NCBI GenBank assembly: GCA_050303415.1
Contig: JBNLBS010000011.1
Span: forward strand, 62,001-126,000
Length of the DNA stretch: 64,000 bases
From: JBNLBS01 sp050303415
GTDB taxonomy: Bacteria; Pseudomonadota; Gammaproteobacteria; Methylococcales; Methylomonadaceae
Reading direction: 5' to 3'
The translations under genes and the position numbers were made by a program. Below the pieces are notes generated by a model. The model was not told the DNA's origin. It did no database searches and saw only the letters and a list, made by a program, of their open reading frames with translations. This document shows positions 36,201 to 43,667 of this stretch, one piece after another. Position 1 is the stretch's first letter, and every line of letters begins with the position of its first letter.

Positions 36201-39074
36201 TCTGACACTATTAATAGTGTAACCGTTAATTTCAGCGCGTTTGGTGGAGGAGCCGCCGTGGCGGCAACAAACAGTGCCGGCACTTGGACAGCGACTTATA
36301 CCATCGTAGCCGGCGCTATTGAGGGAACCAATAAAAATATTTCTGTTACTGCAACCGACGATGTGGGTAATACGGCCACGACAGCGGATACCAGCAATGC
36401 TGACGTTGACAATATTGCGCCGGGTTCTGCAACCGGTACGTTAGCTGTCGATGAAAACGCAGCTAATTCTACGTCTGTAGGTACCGTGTCTTCAACTGGA
36501 GCAAGTAGCTATTCGTTAACTGATAATGCAGGGGGGCGCTTTGCGATAAACTCTGGAACGGGTGAAGTTACCGTCGCTAACGGTAGCTTACTGGATCGTG
36601 AAACTAGTGCCAGTCATAATATTACAGTGCGCGCTACTGATGCGGCAGGTAATAGTACTGATACAGTATTGTCGGTGACTATTAACAATGTTAATGAAGC
36701 CCCTACGCTAACAAATCTGAATGGCGACTCAGTCAGCTTTAGTATTGGTGGTTCAGCAGTTATATTGGATTCAGGTTCAAATGCAACCTTGGCTGATGTG
36801 GATTCTGCAGATTTTAATGGAGGCAATGTCACGGTATCCATTACAGCTAATCGGGTTTCTACTGAAGATCAGTTAGTGATTGGCAATGTTGGAAATATCA
36901 CTACTTCAGGCAGTAATGTTGTACATAGTGGTGTCACTATTGGCACTTTTGCCGGCGGTACCGGCACTAATGACCTGGTGATTACATTAAACGCTAACAC
37001 TACAATTGCCCGAGCGCAGGACTTACTTCGGGCAATTCAATATAACAACACCAATGCGGCAACAGTCTCGACGACTGCGCGGACAGTGACATTGACGGTC
37101 AATGACGGCGATGGCGGCACGGCAACCTCAGCGACCCAATCAATGACCGTTAATTTGATACGCGCGCCGATCATCGACTTGGACGGCGACAACTCCAGCG
37201 GCAATACCAGTGGGGGTTATAACGGCACCTTTACCGAAGGCGGCGGTGAAGTTGCAGTCACCGATACCGATACCGTTATCACCGACGACGGCACATTTAA
37301 AGCATTGACCATTACCTTAACGAACCGGCCTGACGGTGCCAGCGAGAGCCTGTCGTCAAGTTACGGTTCCGGAGCTCAGACGGTTAATGGTGAGGCCGTT
37401 ACCATCGGCGCTTATAATAGTGGTACCGGCGTACTGAGCATTACCATAAATGACGGTTCGGCTACAGCCACAACCATGCAAATGTTGATGCAGTCGATTC
37501 GCTATAACAACACCTCTGATACACCGGATACTACAGCACGAGCAATTACTTTTACCGCAACGGATAACGTCGACAATATAGGGAATGCAGTAACTTCGAC
37601 AATTTCGGTCATTGCTGCGAACGATGCGCCTACGGTCAGTGCGGCACCAGCTTCAATTACTGTTACTGAAGATGTTGCTAGTGTTATTACCGGTATTAGT
37701 TTTGCCGATATTGATGCAGGTTCCGGTTCAGTTATTGCGACACTTTCTGTTAATGCTGGAACGCTTGCGGCGACCAGCGGTGGCAGTGTGACTGTAGCCA
37801 ATTCCGGTACATCGTCGATAACCTTGACCGGTAGTATTGCTAATATTAATACCTTTATTGCCGGTAGTAATGTCAGCTTTACCACGGCTTTAAATGCAAC
37901 GAGTGCCGTTACCTTGAGCGTATTTGTTAACGACCAGGGTAATACTGGCACAGGTGGCTCATTAAGCTCGGCAATATCGACCGTTACCTTGAACGTGACA
38001 CCTGTGAATGATGCCCCTGTTATTACCAGCAATGGTGGTGGAGCAACAGCTGCTATTAGTATGGTCGAAAATCAAACACAGGTGACAACGGTCACAGCTA
38101 CAGATGTTGAAAGCGATACCGTTACTTATTCTATTACCGGTGGTGCGGACCAAGCGAAGTTTACAATTGACAGCAATACCGGTCTATTGAACTTTATTAC
38201 TGCACCGGAGTTTGCTAATCCTACAGATGTTGGTGCGGATAACGTATACGATGTACAGGTTACGGCGACCGATAATGGTACAGGGGCTCTCACCGATGTG
38301 CAGGATATTGCCGTTACAATTACCGATACTCCAACAACACCAGCATCGACCACGGAACAGAATGTTGAATTAAACAATAGTCAGATTTCCGGTGGCGAGT
38401 CTGGCAGTACAGGTACATCATCTTCAGGTGACTCAGGTGACTCAGGTGACTCAGGTGACTTAGGCGAGATAGAAAATTTTATTGTTTTTATTAGTTATGG
38501 GGAGACTGGGAGAACATCGGGAACTGGTGAAGGCAGTTATTTTGATTCAAGTTCATATACACCAGGCAATACTATTTTTATTACTACCAGTTCGGAGTCT
38601 TTATCTTTGTCTGCTGTTCAAGATTCATTTATCCAGATAAGTAATCTGGCTTTTGGTTTTGACGACAATGTTCAATTGACTTTTGAAGCTACATCAATGA
38701 ATGGTGAACCGCTGCCCAGTTGGATAAGGTTTGATTCAATTACAGGTATTTTTGAAATAATCTCACCGGATGAAATAGGCAAGCCTATTAAACTGGTCGT
38801 TACGGCGACGGACAGTGAAGGACATAGCAAAACGATTGTTATTACCTTGGTTCCGAAAGGGCAGGGATCATCAAATGGTAATCAGGGCGATGATAATGAG
38901 GATGAAGGCGGTTCTGAAGATCAACGAACTCAAATGTTAAATCAGGTCCTGACAGTAGGAAAAGCAGGCTTGTCAGAACAATTAAATACCGTTGCTTCAA
39001 AAGGAATTGAGCAGAGCCATTTAAAATTACTGGAAAGTATTATTGAGATAACGAAAGAAAAGGATGTGGCATAG
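33213..39074 (+). CDS. Giant LEPR-XLL/DUF4347 surface protein with cadherin and Ig-like repeats
   Basis: A 1953-residue protein, likely exported and surface-associated. Order: an N-terminal region without a hydrophobic signal peptide and with the LEPR-XLL motif (ALEPRIMFDAA, from residue 43); DUF4347 at about 97-262, with ISHGS (His 153) and LYGCN (Cys 196); a beta-rich segment to about 420; cadherin-like repeats; an Ig-like block; three 112-residue repeats (734-1069); further cadherin-like and He_PIG-like domains; a GDS linker (about 1738-1750); and an acidic C-terminus. RTX nonapeptides are absent. Downstream TolC, adaptor and M50 genes suggest a dedicated export route. Confidence 0.85.
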   Translation: MSVTSKTMKQQFTKLLSVVQKSEKPLPADFAQQANTYQSKMYALEPRIMFDAAALATASETLVNEQEQTQPSDESSLIDAAKIIEAINSNQTDNPEHSILFIDSQVADYQTLLEGLQSGVQVVTLDADRDGIKQIAENLQNSTDIEAVYIISHGSQGLLNLGNSELSSQTIDNYSLELDIINAALSETADILLYGCNVAEGEVGELFIQQLSEQTGADIAASSDLTGNSELGGDWDLEVITGVIEAGSIFSDRALNDFSHILATEALSGFTDQGATLTDQATLGTSNFVVSGDIGVGTNYSGSGAFLQNYVTKGGYHWMKIDVDGTNTTAFQLTGLTLNEYQNSDIFTGFILTGYVYGGGTVTGSIADGTSGADSFATTLTNFSGVNITGFKVGFTADAGTYIGNLDIVSFSWSAAAFNNAPVFTSTASFSVNETATNDSTVLLDVQANDGDGGGSDVGVTYSITGGTGSTLFSIDSDDGEIRLNATGASTLDYEVATSYTLTVQADDGQSSNNTATQNITVNISDIAPSITASQSFSVNESDTNTTSLGTVANTGDSDSVTWSIQSGNTGSAFAINSSTGEITLNDTTQLDASATASYNLTIRADDGNNGVQYSEQAVTINVTDDVAPAVTSIAPSGSPNANDTSVNFAVTFDEAVTNVSTDDFQLTTTGTATGTIASISGSGTSYTVTVNSISGDGTLRLDLKAGTNIDDGATNAPAAYTAGTPHNVDTVAPTVTDGNLSISGASGTGGAFKIGDTVTATWNNTAGGDNNSDTVSSVTVDFSQFGGGAAVAASNSAGTWTATYTIVAGAIDGTNKNVSITATDDAGNATTTADTTNATVDNISPTVTDGNINISGATGTGGVFKIGDTVTATWNNTAGGENNSDTISSVTVDFSQFGGGAAVAASNSAGTWTATYTLVAGAIDGSNKNVSVTATDDAGNTTTTADTTNATVDNIAPTVTDANISISGGSGTGGAYIIGDTVTATWNNTAGGDNNSDTINSVTVNFSAFGGGAAVAATNSAGTWTATYTIVAGAIEGTNKNISVTATDDVGNTATTADTSNADVDNIAPGSATGTLAVDENAANSTSVGTVSSTGASSYSLTDNAGGRFAINSGTGEVTVANGSLLDRETSASHNITVRATDAAGNSTDTVLSVTINNVNEAPTLTNLNGDSVSFSIGGSAVILDSGSNATLADVDSADFNGGNVTVSITANRVSTEDQLVIGNVGNITTSGSNVVHSGVTIGTFAGGTGTNDLVITLNANTTIARAQDLLRAIQYNNTNAATVSTTARTVTLTVNDGDGGTATSATQSMTVNLIRAPIIDLDGDNSSGNTSGGYNGTFTEGGGEVAVTDTDTVITDDGTFKALTITLTNRPDGASESLSSSYGSGAQTVNGEAVTIGAYNSGTGVLSITINDGSATATTMQMLMQSIRYNNTSDTPDTTARAITFTATDNVDNIGNAVTSTISVIAANDAPTVSAAPASITVTEDVASVITGISFADIDAGSGSVIATLSVNAGTLAATSGGSVTVANSGTSSITLTGSIANINTFIAGSNVSFTTALNATSAVTLSVFVNDQGNTGTGGSLSSAISTVTLNVTPVNDAPVITSNGGGATAAISMVENQTQVTTVTATDVESDTVTYSITGGADQAKFTIDSNTGLLNFITAPEFANPTDVGADNVYDVQVTATDNGTGALTDVQDIAVTITDTPTTPASTTEQNVELNNSQISGGESGSTGTSSSGDSGDSGDSGDLGEIENFIVFISYGETGRTSGTGEGSYFDSSSYTPGNTIFITTSSESLSLSAVQDSFIQISNLAFGFDDNVQLTFEATSMNGEPLPSWIRFDSITGIFEIISPDEIGKPIKLVVTATDSEGHSKTIVITLVPKGQGSSNGNQGDDNEDEGGSEDQRTQMLNQVLTVGKAGLSEQLNTVASKGIEQSHLKLLESIIEITKEKDVA
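35412..36419 (+). repeat. Three tandem 336-bp repeats inside the giant gene
   Basis: The repeats start at 35412, 35748 and 36084 with exactly 336-bp spacing, each coding for 112 residues beginning PTVTD and containing the KIGDTVTATWNNTAGG-like core and FGGGAAVAA. They are highly similar at DNA level, which points to recent duplication or gene conversion; repeat number is likely to vary between strains. Confidence 0.85.
38424..38459 (+). repeat. 9-bp minisatellite (TCAGGTGAC x4) coding a Gly-Asp-Ser linker
   Basis: Four perfect TCAGGTGAC units are followed by a degenerate fifth (TTAGGCGAG). They encode a flexible, acidic GDS linker near residue 1738 of the giant protein. Slippage here would change linker length in steps of three residues. 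Confidence 0.85.
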
Positions 39075-39143
39075 CTAAATATGAGACAACTAATTCAACT
39101 ATTATGGTTTCTGCAGTTAATATTAAATAATAATCAAAAAAAT

Positions 39144-40685
39144 ATGAATCTATATAAACAAAAGAAATTACGACTGGTTCTTTCTGCCTTGACTTTAATC
39201 TCGGGTTGTGCAGTTATGCCTGAGCCGATCACTCATGATGAGCAGATTGCTTCAATCGATGCGGATAAGAAGGTTTTATTTGATCAGCAGGAGCCTGTGA
39301 ATGCCCCTATCAGTCTGTATCAGGCCATGGCTAGGGCATTAAAGAATAATCTGGATCATCGAGTAAAAATGATGGAAAAGGCGGTGGCCGATGGGCAGTC
39401 TGATATTGCTTTATTTGATTTACTGCCTAATTTAACTGCATCAGCCGGATATAGAGGACGTGATAATTATAGTGCATCGAATAGTCGGTCGATCGCTACC
39501 GATGCTCAATCCTTGGTAACATCAACTTCCCAGGACCGTTCGCGCAGGGTTTATGATTTTTCTTTCAGCTGGAATATTCTTGATTTTGGCGTCAGTTATT
39601 TTAGAGCCAAACAGGAAGCCAATCGGGTTTTGGTGGCAGAAGAAAATCGCCGTAAAACTGCACAGAATTTAATGCAGGAAGTGCGTACAGCATTTTGGCG
39701 CATGGCCAGTACGCAATTGATTGCCGGTGATATAGATAATATTTTAACTAATGCCCGTTCCGCTTTGCAGGATGCACAGCGCATAGAACAAGAGCGTTTA
39801 AGTCCGCCGCTGGAAATACTTCAATATCAGAAAACTTTACTTGAAATTATCAGAAAACTTGAGAACCTGTCAGAAACCTTAAATCTGGCTAAAACAGAGT
39901 TGGCATCTATGTTAGGTTTGGCGCCCGGTCAGGATTTTACTTTACAACTGCCTTCCTATAGTTTTGTTAAAGTACCTGAGATAACAATGCCTGTAGTTGA
40001 AATGGAAGAAATGGCATTGCAGTTAAGACCGGAATTTAGAGAAGAAATTTATAATAATCGTATAACAGCGGAAGAAACCCATAAAGCTATATTACGTTTA
40101 TTGCCGGGCATAGAGTTAAATGCCAGTTATAACTATGACAGCAATTCCTATACCTTAAATAATAACTGGGTTGAGTTGAGCGGACTGATTACCCAGAATC
40201 TGGTTGAATTAATTACCGCCCCGGCACGATTTAACCAGATTGATGCGGAAGAAAAATTGGGTGAAACACGTCGGTTGTCAGTTTATATGGCCGTTGTTAC
40301 CCAGGTTAATTTAGCCTACAGACAATATTTGATTGCACAGCAATTATTTCAACGCACCAATGAACTGGATTCGATAAACCAGAAGATCTCCAAGCATATT
40401 CGTGTGGCATCAGAAAATAATGCCAAAAGCCAGCTTGAGCGTATTCGTTTTGCCACTGATGCCTTAATGTCCAGGCTTCAAATGTATGAGGCCTATGCTG
40501 GTATTCAAAGCGCATTGGGTAAGGTTTATGTTTCTATGGGTTTGGATCCTTTACCAACCTGGATTGATGATTATGATATTGAAACCCTGGCCAAATCGAT
40601 TGAAACGGTCGATCAGGAATGGCAGGCAGGGCAGTTTCCTGAACTGAATCCGGTTAAAGTTGAAGAAGCTGGTAGCCCGAGTTAG
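39144..40685 (+). CDS. TolC/OprM-like outer-membrane factor, lipoprotein
   Basis: The 513-residue product from ATG 39144 begins with a lipoprotein signal and lipobox LISGC (Cys 20), as in OprM/CusC-type factors. Two repeated TolC domains follow, with long helical coiled coils (residues about 80-280 and 310-490) and short beta segments for the membrane pore. An in-frame ATG at 39081 would give a 21-residue extension before the signal and is rejected. Its place between the giant protein and three adaptor-like genes suggests that it is the outer channel of the exporter. Confidence 0.85.
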   Translation: MNLYKQKKLRLVLSALTLISGCAVMPEPITHDEQIASIDADKKVLFDQQEPVNAPISLYQAMARALKNNLDHRVKMMEKAVADGQSDIALFDLLPNLTASAGYRGRDNYSASNSRSIATDAQSLVTSTSQDRSRRVYDFSFSWNILDFGVSYFRAKQEANRVLVAEENRRKTAQNLMQEVRTAFWRMASTQLIAGDIDNILTNARSALQDAQRIEQERLSPPLEILQYQKTLLEIIRKLENLSETLNLAKTELASMLGLAPGQDFTLQLPSYSFVKVPEITMPVVEMEEMALQLRPEFREEIYNNRITAEETHKAILRLLPGIELNASYNYDSNSYTLNNNWVELSGLITQNLVELITAPARFNQIDAEEKLGETRRLSVYMAVVTQVNLAYRQYLIAQQLFQRTNELDSINQKISKHIRVASENNAKSQLERIRFATDALMSRLQMYEAYAGIQSALGKVYVSMGLDPLPTWIDDYDIETLAKSIETVDQEWQAGQFPELNPVKVEEAGSPS

Positions 40686-40774
40686 ATTTTTAGTAAAAAA
40701 ACGTAACCGGACATTTACTTATGAAGTATCTTGTTTAATTATGTTTTTACACTTTAGAAATATAAGAGGCTGTT

Positions 40775-41155
40775 TTGGGATTAATTTATGCAGAAATTCA
40801 GTTGTCAAACCCAGTGTTGCCAGAGCTAAGTTCGATTAAGGTTAAGGCTTTGGTTGATTCTGTGGCATTGCATTTGTGTATTCCAAAACATTTGGCATTG
40901 CAATTAAAATTGACTTCACTTGAAGATAGAGATGTGACTTTGGCTGATGGAAGCAGGCAGTTAATACCTTATACCGGACCGATCAAGGTGAATTTTGCTA
41001 ATCGAACGGCTTTTGTGGGCGCCATGATTATGGGTGATGAGGTTCTTTTGGGCGCGATACCGATGGAAGATATGGATGTGGTTTGCCATCCTGCAACAAG
41101 AAAATTGATAGTTAATCCGGAAAGTCCAAATGTTGCCATGAGTAAAGTTAAATAG
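40775..41155 (+). CDS. Clan AA retropepsin-like protein with altered active-site motif
   Basis: The 126-residue protein has the layout of bacterial single-domain clan AA aspartic peptidases: an early GLIYAEIQLSNP strand, then VKALVDSVALHLCIP at the active-site turn, and VLLGAIPMEDMDV near the end. The usual Asp-Thr-Gly is Asp-Ser-Val here, so Gly is replaced and activity is doubtful. The start appears to be TTG 40775, after AGAGG. It lies between the TolC and HlyD genes but is not obviously part of that machine. Confidence 0.65.
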   Translation: MGLIYAEIQLSNPVLPELSSIKVKALVDSVALHLCIPKHLALQLKLTSLEDRDVTLADGSRQLIPYTGPIKVNFANRTAFVGAMIMGDEVLLGAIPMEDMDVVCHPATRKLIVNPESPNVAMSKVK

Positions 41156-41575
41156 ATACATTGGTAAAAATGGAAATAGCCTATGCGAAGCTTCCGTTAT
41201 ACAGGTCACTATTACAGGCGTTTAGTTAAAAAAGTTAGATTTTATTATGGAAAATTATTAAAGCTTGTTGGGGAGCTCGATCTAATTTCTCCTCATCCAG
41301 CTCTCTCCATCAAAAGAGAGCTTGTTATAATTACGGTTATCAAGTTAATTGAATGAGCATAGCTTTATGCTTTGACACGTCCTTTTTGTATTATTCATGA
41401 TTTGGTGCCGTTCACATGGTGCATAATTGATTTTCATAAAGAGGGATAAATTGTTTTACCCTTTTGAATTAGTTTATTAATGAAATGGATGTGATGCATA
41501 TTTTAATCGTTGCAAAACTTATGACATATTATTACCTTTTACAAAGGATGAGGTCAGGGATGAGAGGGAATTAGA
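41156..41575. other. Intergenic region before the adaptor operon
   Basis: About 420 bases with no supported gene. It contains the short hairpin at 41299-41322 and a weaker six-pair hairpin around 41356-41371 (AGCATA/TATGCT). A separate promoter for the three adaptor genes is expected here, but no good consensus was found. Confidence 0.5.
41299..41322. terminator. Short hairpin, possible terminator of the retropepsin-like gene
   Basis: AGCTCTCT (41299-41306) and AGAGAGCT (41315-41322) form a perfect 8-pair stem with an 8-base loop, followed by TGTT. There is no real T-run, so termination would be weak at best. Confidence 0.35.
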
Positions 41576-42346
41576 ATGCTAGAATTTTTGCAAAGATTAA
41601 AAATTATAATGTTACTTTCCGGGCTGGCGGTTTCTGTTGCTCAGGCAGAGACATTAAGTGAACTTTCTCAGGCACCGGAAATTAGAGCCCAATTAAACGC
41701 CAAATATACCACGGTACTTTCCAGTGAGCTTGCGGCAAAAATCACTGACTTATCTGTAAAGGAAGGCGACCGGTTCAAAAAAGGACAGGTCTTGGTTGCT
41801 TTTAATTGTGAAGAGCAACAGGCTCAGTTAAATAAGGCCAGGGCAGTTTTTCATGCGGCTGAAAAAACCTATCAGGTTAATTCCCGGTTGGTTAAGTTAA
41901 ATTCTATCAGTACCCTGGACTATGAGCTTGCAGCAGCTGAAGTGGCTAAAGCGCAAGCGGATATCGCACAGTTCAAGGCGGTTTTAAAAAAATGTAAAAT
42001 TACCGCGCCTTATTCCGGTCGTGTTGCAGAAAGGCTTGTTAATAGTTATCAGTATGTTAAAGCCGGCGATCCTTTGTTAGATATTGTAGGTGACAACCAG
42101 TTGGAGCTGGCTTTGTTGGTACCTTCTCATTGGTTAAATTGGCTAAAGCCTGGACTGATATTTAAGGTTCTTCTGGAAGAAAATCAGCGTGAATATCCGG
42201 CTAAAGTGTTACAGATTGGCGCTCGAATTGATGCGGTCAGTCAATCAATTAAGGTGATTGCCGAGATAGATGGAGAGTTCGAAGGCCTTTTACCCGGTAT
42301 GAGTGGTTTGGCTCTGTTCAGCCAGGTACAAAGCAAGCATGAGTGA
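41576..42346 (+). CDS. HlyD/RND-type periplasmic adaptor protein (short)
   Basis: The 256-residue protein has a signal peptide ending VAQA, a lipoyl-like half (LSSELAAKITDLSVKEGDRFKKGQ), a short alpha hairpin (residues about 75-130) and the second lipoyl half (CKITAPYSGRVAERLV), then a beta-barrel. It is shorter than most membrane-fusion proteins, lacking a membrane-proximal domain. It overlaps the next adaptor gene by 8 bases, and likely bridges to the TolC-like factor. Confidence 0.83.
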   Translation: MLEFLQRLKIIMLLSGLAVSVAQAETLSELSQAPEIRAQLNAKYTTVLSSELAAKITDLSVKEGDRFKKGQVLVAFNCEEQQAQLNKARAVFHAAEKTYQVNSRLVKLNSISTLDYELAAAEVAKAQADIAQFKAVLKKCKITAPYSGRVAERLVNSYQYVKAGDPLLDIVGDNQLELALLVPSHWLNWLKPGLIFKVLLEENQREYPAKVLQIGARIDAVSQSIKVIAEIDGEFEGLLPGMSGLALFSQVQSKHE

Positions 42347-43667
42347 GTCGCAAAATCAGCTGGAGCTCATCAGCCGTCTGTTGCAATTGGAAAGAGCTTT
42401 TCGACATGCTGAATCGGTGGAGGAACTGGGCTATATTCTGGTAAATGATTGCCGAAGTCTATTAAGTTACCGACAAGCGGTGTTATGGCGAACGGATAGT
42501 GAAAAGGTGTTTTGCGCTTCCGGTCTGGCTGTTGTCGATGCCAATGCGCCTTATCTGATTTGGCTTAAACGAATTTTTAAGCATTTGTCTGTAGAAGCAA
42601 GTCAAGCCATAAAACCGCTGACCGCCGTTAACTTTGAACCGGTTGATGCTGGAGAATGGTCACAATGGCTTCCTCAACATGCTTTATGGGTGCCTTTGCA
42701 AATTTTTTCTGATCAGGCTCATGTTGGTTTGTTGCTGGCCAGAGAACAACCTTGGAACGACAGTGAACAGCATTTACTTGAGCACTTGTCCGACTCTTTT
42801 GCTTTTGCCTGGTCAGCTAGGGCGCCTCGCAAGCCATTCTGGCAACAGTTCCATTTGTCTAAAAAAAGGCTATTAATATCGTTGACAGTCTTGTTCTGTA
42901 TTCTGTTGTTTCCTGTCAGGCAGACGGCATTAGCTCCCGCCAGTGTGATTGCTGCCAAACCAACCATTTTAAGGGCGTCTATTGATGGTGTGGTCGATCA
43001 GTTTTTTGTCCAGCCCAATGATCCGGTTATAGAAGGGCAGACATTAGTAAAGCTGGATGATCATGCGATTAAAAATGAGTTGAGCATTACCCGTAAAGAA
43101 TTGGCCGTAGCAGAGGCTGAATATCGAAAAAGTGCACAGCAGGCGATGTTTGATCGTGACAGTAAATCTCAGCTGGCTATATTAAAAAGTCGTATCGATC
43201 AACAGCGTGCCGAGGTTAAAAGTATGGAAGACTGGTTGACACGCATTGAAATTAAAGCACCACATAAAGGTGTAGCCGTGTTTACCGATGTAAATGACTG
43301 GTTGGGTCGTCCGGTGAAAATAGGTGAGCGGATTCTAATGATTGCTGATCCAAATGAAGTTGAGCTTGAAATTCAGTTGCCTATAGCCGATGCCATTAAT
43401 TTACAGACAGGTGCCAAGGTATTGCTGTTTTTAAATATCGCCCCGATCAGTCCCGTGTCCGCCGAACTTTATTATGCGGCCTATCAGGCTCAAGTGGCAG
43501 AGGATGATTCCTTAGCTTATCGATTGAAAGCGCATTTTAAGCTTGATGGAGAACTGCCGAGAATTGGTCTAAAAGGAACGGCAAAAGTTTATGGCGAACG
43601 AGTGCCGTTAATGTATTATTTATTCAGAAGACCGTTGGCATTTTTAAGGCAATGGCTGGGGATGTAG
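42339..43667 (+). CDS. GAF domain-HlyD fusion membrane adaptor
   Basis: From ATG 42339 the product is 442 residues. An N-terminal cytoplasmic GAF-like domain (about 1-155, with the pattern LGYILVNDCRSLLSYRQAVLW) is followed by one membrane helix (residues about 178-198, LLISLTVLFCILLFPV) and a periplasmic HlyD-like region with lipoyl halves (ASIDGVVDQFFVQPNDPVIEGQ; IEIKAPHKGVAVF). A sensory domain on an adaptor is unusual. It overlaps the upstream gene by 8 bases and the downstream by 16, so all three are coupled. Confidence 0.8.
   Translation: MSESQNQLELISRLLQLERAFRHAESVEELGYILVNDCRSLLSYRQAVLWRTDSEKVFCASGLAVVDANAPYLIWLKRIFKHLSVEASQAIKPLTAVNFEPVDAGEWSQWLPQHALWVPLQIFSDQAHVGLLLAREQPWNDSEQHLLEHLSDSFAFAWSARAPRKPFWQQFHLSKKRLLISLTVLFCILLFPVRQTALAPASVIAAKPTILRASIDGVVDQFFVQPNDPVIEGQTLVKLDDHAIKNELSITRKELAVAEAEYRKSAQQAMFDRDSKSQLAILKSRIDQQRAEVKSMEDWLTRIEIKAPHKGVAVFTDVNDWLGRPVKIGERILMIADPNEVELEIQLPIADAINLQTGAKVLLFLNIAPISPVSAELYYAAYQAQVAEDDSLAYRLKAHFKLDGELPRIGLKGTAKVYGERVPLMYYLFRRPLAFLRQWLGM

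Noticed and set aside
34280..38377. Long antisense ORFs within the giant gene
   Set aside because: They are by-products of the low-complexity Thr/Ala/Gly-rich repeat codons, repeat with the same period as the sense domains and have no start signals.
33213..39074. RTX toxin/adhesin with classical type I secretion
   Set aside because: No GGxGxDxxx nonapeptides and no typical C-terminal RTX signal were seen, and no ABC transporter is adjacent.
40775..41155. Essential component of the export machine
   Set aside because: Single-domain clan AA proteins occur in many unrelated contexts, and nothing in the sequence links it to TolC or HlyD beyond position.
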